The notes under the pieces are model-generated. The model did no database searches. It was not told the origin of the DNA and saw nothing but the letters and a program-made list of their open reading frames with translations. This document shows positions 8,812 to 16,886 of a stretch of 64,000 nucleotides of DNA, piece by piece; the first letter of the stretch is position 1, and the number at the start of each line of letters is the position of its first letter. Both the position numbers and the translations under genes were made by a program. The stretch is from Curvibacter lanceolatus ATCC 14669 (GTDB lineage Bacteria > Pseudomonadota > Gammaproteobacteria > Burkholderiales > Burkholderiaceae_C), in NCBI RefSeq assembly GCF_000381265.1, contig NZ_KB906257.1, positions 124,001-188,000 on the forward strand. The letters run 5' to 3'.

Positions 8812-9390
8812 TCAGTCGACAGCGGGCGGGCTGACCGCATCGTCTGGCGTGGCTGCCGGGGCAGCCTGGGGCGCCTTGCCCTTGTCAGCCGCCACCTCGG
8901 CGGCGCGCAGGCGCGGGGCCAGGCCGTTGAGCACAGCGTTCACGTACTTGTGCCCATCGGTGCCGCCAAATTCCTTGGCCAGCTCGATGCACTCGTTGAG
9001 CACCACGCGCCAGGGCACGTCATGGCAGAACTGCAGTTCGTAGGCGCCGATCCACATCACGGCGTGCTCGATGGGCGAGATCTCGCCCAGCTTGCGGTCC
9101 AGCAGGGGCGCGATCTGGGCATCCAGATCGTCGGCCTGGGCGATGCAACCATGCAGCAAGGTGTTGTAGTGCGCGGCGTCGGCTTTGTGAAAGCCCGACA
9201 GATCGCGCGTGAAGTGGTCGATGTCGCTGGCGTCGTTCTTGCCCACCAGGAACTGGTACAGCGCTTGCAGGGTGAATTCGCGGGCCCGGCTGCGATCGGA
9301 TTTCGAGGCGGCCTTGCGGGCGCCGGTGCTGGTCGTGCCCTTGCGCGGGGGGCGCGGCTGGCGAGGTGCGGGGGTGGGGGTGTCGCTCAT
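8812..9390 (-). CDS. nusB: Transcription antitermination factor NusB
   Basis: 192 aa. An N-terminal basic, disordered extension of about 35 residues precedes the NusB domain ([14 protein letters not shown], then [20 protein letters not shown] and the C-terminal [20 protein letters not shown]). NusB pairs with NusE (S10) at boxA RNA in ribosomal RNA antitermination. It overlaps ribH by ATGA (9387-9390), the standard ribH-nusB arrangement. Confidence 0.95.
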   Translation of the reverse strand: MSDTPTPAPRQPRPPRKGTTSTGARKAASKSDRSRAREFTLQALYQFLVGKNDASDIDHFTRDLSGFHKADAAHYNTLLHGCIAQADDLDAQIAPLLDRKLGEISPIEHAVMWIGAYELQFCHDVPWRVVLNECIELAKEFGGTDGHKYVNAVLNGLAPRLRAAEVAADKGKAPQAAPAATPDDAVSPPAVD

Positions 9391-9851
9391 GAAAGTTCGT
9401 CCAGCAGGTTGGCCATCTCGACCGCCACCCGGGCCGCGTCGCGCCCCTTGTCGGTCTGGCGGGCCACGGCCTGCTCCAGGTTTTCGGTGGTGATGATCGC
9501 GTTGGCGATCGGGATCTGGTAGTCCAGCGAGAGGCGGGTCACGCCGGCGCCCGACTCGTTGGCCACCAGTTCGAAGTGGTAGGTCTCGCCACGGATGATG
9601 CAGCCCAGGGCAATCAGGGCGTCGTACTCGTCTTTTTCGGCCAGGGCCTGCAGGGCCACCGGCACTTCCAGTGCGCCGGGCACCAGCACGTGGTCGATGT
9701 GCTTGTCGAGCACGCCCAGGGCGGCCAGCTCGGCCTTGCAGGCGTCGGCCAGGGCGTTGGTGATGCTCTCGTTGAAACGGGCCTGCACGATGCCGATGTG
9801 GAGTTTCTTGCCGTCCAGCTTGTCGGACGTGCCTTTTTCTGCGCCAAACAT
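9387..9851 (-). CDS. ribH: 6,7-dimethyl-8-ribityllumazine synthase
   Basis: 154 aa. Lumazine synthase motifs include [14 protein letters not shown] near residue 20, the loop [14 protein letters not shown] near 58 and [20 protein letters not shown] near 80, with the active-site histidine in the last. It condenses the RibA/RibD product with the RibB product 3,4-dihydroxy-2-butanone 4-phosphate. It starts five bases after ribBA ends and overlaps nusB. Confidence 0.96.
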   Translation of the reverse strand: MFGAEKGTSDKLDGKKLHIGIVQARFNESITNALADACKAELAALGVLDKHIDHVLVPGALEVPVALQALAEKDEYDALIALGCIIRGETYHFELVANESGAGVTRLSLDYQIPIANAIITTENLEQAVARQTDKGRDAARVAVEMANLLDELS

Positions 9852-9856
9852 GTGTC

Positions 9857-10981
9857 TTATTCCTTGGTGAGGTAGCCGGTGATCTCGAGGCCGTAGCCGG
9901 TCATGCTGGGCATGCGGCGCGGGTTGCCCATCAGGCGCATGCGGTGCACGCCGCAGGCCCGCAGGATCTGTGCGCCCACGCCGTAGGTGCGCAGGTCCAT
10001 GCGGCCGCGTTCGGGGGCCTGGGCCGCACGGGCACGGCCTTCAAACTGGGCCAGCAGTTCGCTGGCGCTTTCGCCGCAGTTGAGCAGCACGGCCACGCCC
10101 TTGCCGTTGGCGGCAAAGTGCGCCAGGCTGGCATCCAGCCCCCAGGAGTGCATGCTGCGGTTGATTTCCAGGGCATCCAGCACCGACAGCGGCTCGTGCA
10201 CGCGCACGTCCACCACCTCATCGGCCTGCCATTGGCCCTTCACCAGGGCCAGGTGGATGGCCTGGCTGGGCTTGTCGCGGAAGGCGTGGGCCTGGAACTC
10301 GCCATAGGCCGTGCGGATGCTGCGCACACCCAGGCTCTCGATCAGGGACTCGGTGCGGCTGCGGTACTCGATCAGGTCGGCGATGGTGCCGATCTTCAGG
10401 CCGTGCTCGGCGGCAAACAGCTGCAGGTCCGGCAGGCGGGCCATGGTGCCGTCTTCGTTCATCACTTCGCAGATCACCGAGGCGGGGCTGCAGCCGGCCA
10501 TGGTGGCCAGGTCGCAACCGGCTTCGGTGTGGCCGGCGCGCATCAGCACACCGCCATCGACCGCCTGCAGCGGAAAGATGTGGCCGGGCTGCACCAGGTC
10601 GCTGGCCTGGGCGTTGCGGGCCACAGCCGCCTGCACGGTGCGGGCCCGGTCGGCAGCCGAAATGCCGGTGGTGACGCCTTCAGCCGCTTCAATCGACACC
10701 GTGAACGCGGTCGAGTGCTTGGCCCCGTTGCGCGCCACCATGGGCGGCAGTTGCAGCTTCTCGCACATGTCGCGCGACAGCGTCAGGCAGATCAGGCCAC
10801 GTGCATAACGCGCCATGAAGTTGATGTACTCGGCGCTGACATGGTCGGCGGCCAGTACCAGGTCGCCTTCGTTCTCGCGGTCTTCTTCATCCACCAGGAT
10901 GACCATGCGGCCGGCCCGGATGTCGGCCACGATGTCCTCCACCGGGGAGATGGCCACGGGCGTGAGTGTTTTGCTTGTCAT
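9857..10981 (-). CDS. ribBA: 3,4-dihydroxy-2-butanone 4-phosphate synthase with a degenerate GTP cyclohydrolase II domain
   Basis: 374 aa. Residues about 10-205 form an intact RibB domain with [17 protein letters not shown] and [13 protein letters not shown]. The C-terminal half has the GTP cyclohydrolase II fold, but the zinc-binding segment, normally a cysteine-rich stretch after R-V-H, reads [14 protein letters not shown] and has lost the three cysteines. The family is known for such RibB-plus-inactive-RibA hybrids (sometimes called RibBX), so only the RibB reaction is likely and a true RibA should exist elsewhere. The start at 10981 matches the family N-terminus; no FMN riboswitch is recognisable upstream. 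Confidence 0.9.
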   Translation of the reverse strand: MTSKTLTPVAISPVEDIVADIRAGRMVILVDEEDRENEGDLVLAADHVSAEYINFMARYARGLICLTLSRDMCEKLQLPPMVARNGAKHSTAFTVSIEAAEGVTTGISAADRARTVQAAVARNAQASDLVQPGHIFPLQAVDGGVLMRAGHTEAGCDLATMAGCSPASVICEVMNEDGTMARLPDLQLFAAEHGLKIGTIADLIEYRSRTESLIESLGVRSIRTAYGEFQAHAFRDKPSQAIHLALVKGQWQADEVVDVRVHEPLSVLDALEINRSMHSWGLDASLAHFAANGKGVAVLLNCGESASELLAQFEGRARAAQAPERGRMDLRTYGVGAQILRACGVHRMRLMGNPRRMPSMTGYGLEITGYLTKE

Positions 10982-11419
10982 GGGTGTCGATGTGATCGGG
11001 CCAGCTCGCCGGCATCCTGCCGCTGCGGGTGCAGCGGTGCGGAAGGGGGCAGGGTGTGGTCCATGGGTTGATTCGCTTGTTTCCGTCGTCCCGCGGGTCA
11101 GTGCCCAGACGCCAGGGCGTGAGCCTGGCCGGCAGGCCACGGTGTGTCAGGGTGATGCGGGAAGCCTCTTGGGGAGATCCTGGATGAACCGACAAACCCC
11201 GATTATCGCCGCAAAGCCAACCGTCCAGCATGGCGGGCACCTCAGGCGCTCGTGTGTTGGCCAATTGCCGTGAACCCATCCATTGCGGCGGGTACCCGCG
11301 AGGGGTGGTCGGAAAGCAAAACAGCAGGCCGCGGATCACTCCGCGCCTGCTGTCTGTGTGCTGGCACCGGTCTGCTCAGAGACCGGGTTGGACCGCGCCA
11401 GGGCGCGGCCCGATGCCGA
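10982..11419. other. 438-bp gene-free region upstream of ribBA
   Basis: No gene is supported. It holds the ribBA leader and, at its right end, two hairpins following the small secreted-protein gene: the inverted repeat CCGGTCT/AGACCGG (11367-11386) and a terminator (11323-11351). I looked for the conserved strings of an FMN riboswitch on the minus strand and did not find them. Confidence 0.6.
11323..11351 (-). terminator. Rho-independent terminator after the 110-aa secreted protein gene
   Basis: Read on the minus strand, AGCAGGC-GCGGA pairs with TCCGC-GCCTGCT across a GTGA loop with one bulged base, and is followed by GTTTTGC. It lies about 70 bp past the stop at 11420 and separates that gene from ribBA. 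Confidence 0.7.
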
Positions 11420-11752
11420 TCACTGACCGTTCTTTTCGGTCTTGGCGGCTTCAGCGCCGGCGGCCTTGCGCTTGGCGCGGGCGGCCTTCTTTTCGGCGGC
11501 AGTGGCCTTGGCCGAAGGAACAGCCTTGTCGGCGCCGCCGGCGGCATCACCGTTCTCAGCAGCCTTGGCGGCCTTGGCAGCGTCAGCGCCAGCGGCCTTG
11601 CGCTCAGCGCGGGCAGCTTGCTTTTCAGCCTTGGTGACGGGGGTCGAAGCGGCAGCCTTGCTGTCAGCGGCGTCCACTTCACCAGCGGCGAAAGCGTTGA
11701 CGGCCATCAGTTGAACCAGAGCCACACCCACGGAAAGAATCACTTTTTTCAT
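11420..11752 (-). CDS. Secreted Ala/Lys-rich repeat protein (paralogue of the gene at 12183)
   Basis: 110 aa. A clear Sec signal peptide (MKKVILSVGVALVQLMAVNAF, cleavage after about AFA) is followed by a low-complexity, highly charged mature part of Ala, Lys, Glu, Arg and Gly. Two degenerate copies of a motif close to AEKxAxRAxRKAAGAxAAK are visible (about residues 43-65 and 82-105). No domain family is recognised. The mature chain should be helical or disordered and periplasmic. The ATG at 11752 has GGAG six bases upstream; an ATG twelve bases earlier is inside that ribosome-binding site context. The same layout and repeat occur in the next gene upstream, so the two are paralogues. Function unknown. 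Confidence 0.75.
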   Translation of the reverse strand: MKKVILSVGVALVQLMAVNAFAAGEVDAADSKAAASTPVTKAEKQAARAERKAAGADAAKAAKAAENGDAAGGADKAVPSAKATAAEKKAARAKRKAAGAEAAKTEKNGQ

Positions 11753-12182
11753 ACGTTTCTCCAAAAATCCGAGCTAGTCAGTGAACGTCCGGAACCGGAC
11801 GCTTGCACGTTTTGCTGTGCCTGCCAGTCAACATCAGGAAACCCATGGCCGAGTTCGCAGGCGCAGTAACACCACTCTAACGGAGTGGGCGGATGTTTTT
11901 TTACGATGAGTGGTCTAAGTGTCCGAGTTGCGACACTTTTGGTGTGTGATTGGGTTTTTTGATCTGGGTGCTTGACACGAATCAAAAGTTGAGATTTCCC
12001 AATTTTTGGGTTCTGAGCCGCCTGCAATCCCGCAGGGTAGGAAGTCAGCAGAAGCAATTAGCAATTGTCATGCCAGATTTTTGGGCTCAGCGGCAGCGTG
12101 GCAGATTTGCTCGGGCTGCGGACCGGGCAGGCCCTTGGCCCATCCCAGGGCAAGGGCCCGCCCGGTCGTGAGGTTTTCTTTC
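11753..12182. other. 430-bp AT-rich intergenic region
   Basis: No gene seen. The stretch from about 11880 to 12110 is much richer in A and T than the flanking genes. It contains CGTCCGG-AA-CCGGACG (11786-11801) in the leader of the 110-aa protein gene and a long GC-rich hairpin (12121-12167) just past the end of the upstream paralogue. Confidence 0.55.
12121..12167 (-). terminator. Strong GC-rich hairpin after the 138-aa repeat protein gene
   Basis: GACCGGGC (12121-12128) pairs with GCCCGGTC (12160-12167) and GCCCTTG (12131-12137) with CAAGGGC (12151-12157). It sits 15 bp past the stop codon of the gene at 12183. There is no T-run after it on the minus strand, so it may be a transcript-stabilising hairpin rather than an intrinsic terminator. 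Confidence 0.45.
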
Positions 12183-12599
12183 TTATTTTTTGGCGCGGTC
12201 GTCGGCCGTAGCGGCCTCACCCGAACCCTGGGCCTTGTTGGCCTCAGCGGCAGCCGCACCAGCGGTCTTGCGCTTGGCGCGGGCTTCGGCTTTCTGCTCG
12301 GCCGTGGCAGGCTGGGAGGCCTTGGCGCGGTCATCTGCGGTGGCGGCTTCGCCCGAGCCGTTGGCCTTGTCGGCCTTGGCGGCGGCAGCGCCTTCGGTTT
12401 TGCGCTTGGCGCGGGCCTCGGCCTTTTGTTCGGCGCTGGCGGGCTTGGACGCCTTGGCGCGGTCATCTGCGGTGGCGGCTTCGCCAGAGCCGTTGTTCTT
12501 GGCGGCCTGAGCTGCCGCTTCGCCGGCCGGATTGGCGTGGGCGGGGATGAGGGCCAGTTGGGTCAGGGCCAGGCCCAGGGAAAGAGCGAGTTTCTTCAT
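12183..12599 (-). CDS. Secreted tandem-repeat protein, Ala/Lys/Glu-rich
   Basis: 138 aa. Signal peptide MKKLALSLGLALTQLALIPAHA, then a mature part made of two 44-residue repeats and a partial third. Each repeat begins GSGEAATADDRAKAS and contains AEQKAEARAKRKT followed by an alanine-rich helix. At the DNA level this is a 132-bp tandem repeat. Composition and the AE(Q/K)KA-ARAKRK core match the neighbouring protein at 11420, so they arose by duplication. No known domain is recognised. GGAGAA lies upstream of the ATG at 12599. A periplasmic or secreted role is inferred from the signal peptide only. Confidence 0.78.
   Translation of the reverse strand: MKKLALSLGLALTQLALIPAHANPAGEAAAQAAKNNGSGEAATADDRAKASKPASAEQKAEARAKRKTEGAAAAKADKANGSGEAATADDRAKASQPATAEQKAEARAKRKTAGAAAAEANKAQGSGEAATADDRAKK
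12193..12512. repeat. 132-bp in-frame tandem repeat, about 2.4 copies
   Basis: Unit boundaries begin with GCGCGGTC at 12193, 12325 and 12457, giving exact 132-bp spacing (44 codons) and a partial third unit ending about 12512. The repeat lies wholly inside the 138-aa secreted protein gene and keeps the frame. Confidence 0.85.
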
Positions 12600-13051
12600 G
12601 ACATTCTCCAGTTTTGAAATTGAACCGCGCTGCCGTGACACGGACATGGGCCGGGCGTCAGCGCTGTGCCGATACCTGCGACGACAGGCGTTTCCCTGTT
12701 TCTTTGCACGCACCGGCTCAGCTGAATTTAATGGAGAAGCGATGAGAATCCAGGCTGATTTTCAAATCGGACGGATTTTGTGTGAGTAAATAAATTATCT
12801 GTATTTTTTTGAAAATCTGTGCTTCAGGTGCGGGCCATCGCGTGAGGAATTTTCTTTGAGGATCTCTGTCGGGACTTCCGTAAACAGGGTGATTGCTGAT
12901 TATCGTTGGGTTGTTAACTGATTTGGCGACTGGTTTGGATTGATGGATGGTATTGATTTTTTTGGGAATTCATGATTTTTTAATTTCAAGGTGTTCAACG
13001 AAAAAACCGGGGTTGGTCGCCCCGGTTTTGTTTTGATTAAATTGTTTCGAT
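12600..13051. other. 452-bp AT-rich intergenic region between ribE and the repeat-protein gene
   Basis: No gene supported. The stretch 12720-13000 is strikingly AT-rich with several T- and A-tracts. It contains a perfect 10-bp inverted repeat GATTTTCAAA/TTTGAAAATC (12757-12766 and 12808-12817) and the ribE terminator (13003-13029). It probably includes the promoter of the repeat-protein gene, but no confident -35/-10 pair is called. Confidence 0.55.
13003..13029. terminator. Rho-independent terminator after ribD-ribE
   Basis: Perfect 10-bp stem AAAACCGGGG with CCCCGGTTTT around a seven-base loop, A-tract on one side and T-tract on the other. It lies 22 bp past the ribE stop codon and would end the ribDE transcript before the small-protein genes. 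Confidence 0.88.
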
Positions 13052-13675
13052 TTACTTGTGTGTCGTCGAAAGCATTCTCTCGACATACCGCGCCACCGTG
13101 TCGATTTCGAGGTTGACCCGATCGCCCGCCTTGAGCACACCCAGCGCGGTGTTGGCGACCGTGTGGGGAATCAGGTTGATGCTGATCTCGGCACCCTCTG
13201 CGGTGTCGTGCACCTGGTTGACGGTCAGGCTGACGCCGTTGACCGTGATCGAGCCCTTGTAGGCCAGAAAGCGTGCCAGGCTGGCGGGGGCGCCGATGCG
13301 CAGTTCCCAGCTCTCGCTGATCTGCTCAAAACGCAGCACGGTGCCCAGTCCGTCCACATGGCCTGACACGATGTGGCCGCCCAGGCGGTCGTTGGCGCGC
13401 AGCGCCTTTTCCAGGTTGATGGTGCCGGTGCGGTCCAGGCCGCTGGTCTTGTCCAGCGATTCGGCCGAGATGTCGACCGTGAACTGGCGCTCGGCCAGTT
13501 GCAGCGAGGTCACGGTCATGCAGGCGCCATTCAGCGCAATGCTGTCGCCCAGGCCGACGTCGTCCAGGTAGCCCGCCGGGGTTTCGATGCTCAGGCGTTT
13601 GCCGTGGCTGGCGCTGCTGCCCAGGTCTTGCAAGGCCACGATGCGGCCGACGCCAGTGATGATTCCAGTGAACAT
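13052..13675 (-). CDS. ribE: Riboflavin synthase alpha chain
   Basis: 207 aa. Begins with the family's invariant MFTGIITGVG and shows the internal duplication of two lumazine-binding halves: LGDSIALNGACMTVTSL with SAESLDKT in the first, and LGGHIVSGHVDG followed by GSITVNGVSLTVNQV in the second. It dismutates two 6,7-dimethyl-8-ribityllumazine molecules into riboflavin. It follows ribD by 15 bases and ends at a strong terminator. Confidence 0.96.
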   Translation of the reverse strand: MFTGIITGVGRIVALQDLGSSASHGKRLSIETPAGYLDDVGLGDSIALNGACMTVTSLQLAERQFTVDISAESLDKTSGLDRTGTINLEKALRANDRLGGHIVSGHVDGLGTVLRFEQISESWELRIGAPASLARFLAYKGSITVNGVSLTVNQVHDTAEGAEISINLIPHTVANTALGVLKAGDRVNLEIDTVARYVERMLSTTHK

Positions 13676-13690
13676 GTTCAGCTTGTCCTG

Positions 13691-14851
13691 TCAGAAGGTT
13701 GAGGTGGAAAAGGATTGGCGGGGGGCGTCGGCCCGGCGCGCCAGCAGGCGCAGGTCCGGGCCGATGCGATCGATGTCGGTGAAGGCCAGCGTGCAGGCCT
13801 CGTCGAGCCGGCTCAGGGCAGGCAGGGCCAGCAGGGGGCGCCCGGGGCCCAGCAGCTTGGGTGCGAGGTAGAACAGCCACTCATCGGTCAGGCCGGCCTG
13901 CAGCAAGGCCGCGTTCAGGAGGGGGCCGGCCTCGACATGCAGTTCGTTCACTTCGCGCCGGCCCAGTTCGGTCATCAGCGCCACCAGGTCGATGCGCCCA
14001 TCCGGGCCGGGCTGCACCAGCACTTCGGCCTTGCGGGCCAGGTAGGGGGCGTGGCGGCTTGCATCGGCCACGGTGGTGACAAGCAGGCAGGGCCGGTCGA
14101 GCGTGAACAGGCGGGCGGTGAGCGGCGTGCGCAACTGGCTGTCCAGCACCACCAGCACCGGTTGGCGGGGTGTGGGCACCCCTTGCGCATCGCGCACATT
14201 GAGCAGAGGGTCGTCTGCCAGCACCGTGCCCACACCGGTGAGCACGGCACCGGCACGGGCCCGCCACAGTTGGCCGTCGGCTCGCGCCTCGGGGGAGGTG
14301 ATCCACTGGCTGACGCCATTCTCCAGTGCGGTGCGGCCGTCCAGCGAGCCCGCGATCTTGCTGCGCACCCAGGGGCGCCCCCGGGTCATGCGCGAGAAGA
14401 AGCCGATGTTGAGCTCGCGTGCCGCCGCTTCGCCGGGACCGACCTCCACCTCGATGCCGGCTGCCCGCAAGCGGGCAAAGCCCTGACCGGCCACCAAGGG
14501 GTTGGGGTCTTGCAGCGAGGCCACCACGCGGCCCACGCCGGCGGCAATCAACGCATCGCAGCAGGGGCCGGTGCGGCCGTGGTGGGAGCAGGGCTCCAGC
14601 GTGACATAGGCGGTGGCGCCCTGGGTGGATTCACCGCGCGCCTGGGCGTCGCGCAAGGCCATGACCTCGGCATGGGGCCCCCCGCGCACCTGGGTGTGGC
14701 CGAGGCCGATGACCCGACCGTCCGCGCTCACCAGCACGGCGCCCACGGCGGGGTTGGGCGGGCAGATCAGCTGGGCCTGCGCGGCCAGGGCCAGCGCCTG
14801 ATCCATCGGGTGCTCTGGGTGGCTTGAAGAGAGGGCGTTGGGGCGTGTCAA
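13691..14851 (-). CDS. ribD: Bifunctional diaminohydroxyphosphoribosylaminopyrimidine deaminase / 5-amino-6-(5-phosphoribosylamino)uracil reductase
   Basis: 386 aa. The N-terminal deaminase domain has the zinc motifs PHAEVMAL (about residue 65) and TLEPCSHHGRTGPC (about 92-105). The C-terminal reductase domain includes KIAGSLDGRTALENGVSQWI and the NADPH-binding HVEAGPLLNAALLQAG. It carries out the second and third steps of riboflavin synthesis. The annotated ATG at 14851 gives a short extra N-terminus; an internal ATG at MDQALALAA (position 14806) is a plausible alternative. First gene of the ribD-ribE unit. Confidence 0.93.
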   Translation of the reverse strand: MTRPNALSSSHPEHPMDQALALAAQAQLICPPNPAVGAVLVSADGRVIGLGHTQVRGGPHAEVMALRDAQARGESTQGATAYVTLEPCSHHGRTGPCCDALIAAGVGRVVASLQDPNPLVAGQGFARLRAAGIEVEVGPGEAAARELNIGFFSRMTRGRPWVRSKIAGSLDGRTALENGVSQWITSPEARADGQLWRARAGAVLTGVGTVLADDPLLNVRDAQGVPTPRQPVLVVLDSQLRTPLTARLFTLDRPCLLVTTVADASRHAPYLARKAEVLVQPGPDGRIDLVALMTELGRREVNELHVEAGPLLNAALLQAGLTDEWLFYLAPKLLGPGRPLLALPALSRLDEACTLAFTDIDRIGPDLRLLARRADAPRQSFSTSTF

Positions 14852-14926
14852 TCCAGTGGTCCTGAGATAAATACCGTCGTTCGCGTCGGCGTGCCGTGAT
14901 GTGGCTGAAGCACGTATTTTCGTCGG

Positions 14927-15520
14927 ATGTCTTCAGGTGCGTCGCCAAGCTGCAAAAACAAGCCACCCTGGTGCGGTCAAGGCCTGACCCTGGTCGAGCT
15001 GCTGGTCACGCTGGCGCTGATGGGCTTGCTCGCCGCGCTGGCAGCCCCCGGCTTCAGCGTGCTGGCGCAGCGCTACAAGGCCGACCTGGCGGCCAGCCAG
15101 ATGGTGGCGGCCCTGAACCTGGCGCGCACGGAGGCCCTCCGGCGCGGTGGTGGCGTGGCGGTCCAGCGCCTGGAGGACGCCGCTTGCGCCCGCCCGGATT
15201 CTGCCCAGGACTGGTCCTGCGGCTGGTTGGTGTTTGCCGATCGCGATGGCGACGGTTTGTTCAACCCTCCCACCCGGTCCGGCCGCGCGACATCGGATCA
15301 ATTGATCCAGGTGTTCCGTGTCTCGGATGGCACCTTGGTGATGCGCTCGCTCAGCCAGCGCTCCTTTGCCGTCAACCGCTGGGGGCAGCTGGGGGGCGTC
15401 AACCTGGGCTTCACCTTCACGCCGCCGAACAACCGGCTCGATTCCACCTACCAGGTCTGCAGCGCCACCGGAGGCCGGATCCGCAAGCTGCCCGCCACCG
15501 TCTCCTGCAGCGGGTCATGA
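14927..15520 (+). CDS. fimT: Type IV minor pilin, GspH/FimT family
   Basis: 197 aa. The type III signal (prepilin) site is G-LTLVELLVTLALMGLLAAL at about residues 19-38, with the key glutamate at mature position 5. The mature domain resembles GspH/FimT pseudopilins. It is the first gene of fimT-pilV-pilW-pilX-pilY1-pilE, each linked by ATGA overlaps or short gaps. FimT-like minor pilins form the pilus initiation complex, and in some bacteria bind DNA for natural transformation. The leader is unusually long and cysteine-containing, so the true start might lie slightly downstream. Confidence 0.87.
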   Translation: MSSGASPSCKNKPPWCGQGLTLVELLVTLALMGLLAALAAPGFSVLAQRYKADLAASQMVAALNLARTEALRRGGGVAVQRLEDAACARPDSAQDWSCGWLVFADRDGDGLFNPPTRSGRATSDQLIQVFRVSDGTLVMRSLSQRSFAVNRWGQLGGVNLGFTFTPPNNRLDSTYQVCSATGGRIRKLPATVSCSGS

Positions 15521-16059
15521 AGCCTCGTTCTTCGCTCACTGGCGTGGCCTTGCTTGAGGCCCTGGTGGCCCTGGGCGTGCTGGCCTCGGCAGTGCTGGGG
15601 CTGCTGGCACTGCAGCTGCGCAGCGGGGTCGATGGCCAAGTGGCCGCACAACGCGTGGTGGCCACCCGTCTGGCACAGGATCTGTTCGAGCGCATCAAGG
15701 CCAACCCCGGGGGCTCTGCGGTGTTGGCGGCCTACCTGAGCCCGCCTGACAGGGCCGGCAGCACCCTCGACAGTGCGCCAGACTGCAGCGCCCAGCCCTG
15801 CCGCCCGCAGGCCCTGGCCACCTGGGACCTCGATCAGTGGCATCGACAGGTCGGTCGTGATCTGCCCCTGGGGCGTGCCACCGTCTTTCGGCCTGGGGAC
15901 GCAGACGGCCAGATCGGCGTTCTGCTGGGCTGGCGCGCCCGCGAGGCCACCCGCGCTGCGGACTACCTGGCCCCTTTGAGCGTGTCGGCCCTGTCGGGCG
16001 GCGTGCCGCTGACCTGTCCCGAGCGGCAGATCTGCCAACTGCTCTATTCAGCGCCATGA
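15517..16059 (+). CDS. pilV: Type IV pilus modification/minor pilin protein PilV
   Basis: 180 aa. Prepilin site TG-VALLEALVALGVLASAVLG near residues 8-27, the usual PilV pattern with glutamate at mature position 5. A helix with LAQDLFERIKANPGG follows, typical of PilV. Start ATG at 15517 overlaps the fimT stop (ATGA). Together with the other minor pilins it primes pilus assembly and helps display PilY1. Confidence 0.88.
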   Translation: MKPRSSLTGVALLEALVALGVLASAVLGLLALQLRSGVDGQVAAQRVVATRLAQDLFERIKANPGGSAVLAAYLSPPDRAGSTLDSAPDCSAQPCRPQALATWDLDQWHRQVGRDLPLGRATVFRPGDADGQIGVLLGWRAREATRAADYLAPLSVSALSGGVPLTCPERQICQLLYSAP

Positions 16060-16886
16060 GGCTGTCCAACGTCTTGCCCCGAGCTCCGGTCCCGTGCCAG
16101 GGCGCTGTGCGTGGTGTGTCGCTGCCCGAACTGCTGGCGGGGCTGGCCATCGGCCTGCTGCTGGCTCTGGCGGCGGTGGGTCTGCTGGCCTCGACCCGGG
16201 TGCTGTCGCGGCAGACCCTGGACGGGGCCGAGTTGATGGCCCAGGCCAACAACGCGATGCGCCTGATCGGCAGCCAGTTGCGGCCGGCCGGCGCTGTCGA
16301 ACTGCAGCTCCTCAACCCGGCGGCCCCACTGTCAGAGCACACCTTTGTGTACAGCCCGCACTTCGATGGCCTGGATCTCGATGGCGATGGGGTGGGTGAC
16401 GGCGGCCATGTCTGGGGGCTGGATGGGCCGCAGGGCAGCGCCGACACCCTGGTGCTGAGCTTTGAGAACCGATCGGCCAGCATCAGCCCCGATTGCCTGG
16501 GCGCTGGCACGGCCAAAACGCTGCACCGGGTGGACAGCCGCTTTTTCGTGAGTGGGGGGCGCCTGATGTGCCGGGGCTCCAGCAATGCCGCCACCCCGCA
16601 GCCGGTGGCCGAGTCGCTGGAGGATTTCCAGGTGCGCTACGCGCTGCGCCTGGGCAGCGGTGACCTTGCCACCCTGCAATGGCTGGATGCCGACCAGATG
16701 GCTGGCCGATGGCCTCAGGTGCTCGCGGTGCAGGTTTGTCTGCAGATGGTGGGCGTGGTGGGCGGGCCCCGCCTGGAGGGCCCTTCGTTTCAGGGCTGCA
16801 ATGGGCTGGATCAGGCCCAGGAGGGGCGCCGGCACATCGTGTTGCGCAACACCTTCGTGCTGCGTGGCCTGGGGCACGTGCGATGA
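16056..16886 (+). CDS. pilW: Type IV pilus minor pilin PilW
   Basis: 276 aa. Prepilin site RG-VSLPELLAGLAIGLLLALA around residues 19-40, with the mature E5 kept, then MRLIGSQLRPAGAVELQ typical of PilW and a large beta-rich C-terminal domain. An acidic stretch LDLDGDGVGDGG could bind calcium. ATGA overlaps link it to pilV upstream and pilX downstream. Confidence 0.88.
   Translation: MRLSNVLPRAPVPCQGAVRGVSLPELLAGLAIGLLLALAAVGLLASTRVLSRQTLDGAELMAQANNAMRLIGSQLRPAGAVELQLLNPAAPLSEHTFVYSPHFDGLDLDGDGVGDGGHVWGLDGPQGSADTLVLSFENRSASISPDCLGAGTAKTLHRVDSRFFVSGGRLMCRGSSNAATPQPVAESLEDFQVRYALRLGSGDLATLQWLDADQMAGRWPQVLAVQVCLQMVGVVGGPRLEGPSFQGCNGLDQAQEGRRHIVLRNTFVLRGLGHVR

Noticed and set aside
10982-11419. 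FMN riboswitch upstream of ribBA
   Set aside because: The conserved RFN strings were looked for on the minus strand here and in the short leader of ribD (14852-14926) and were not found.
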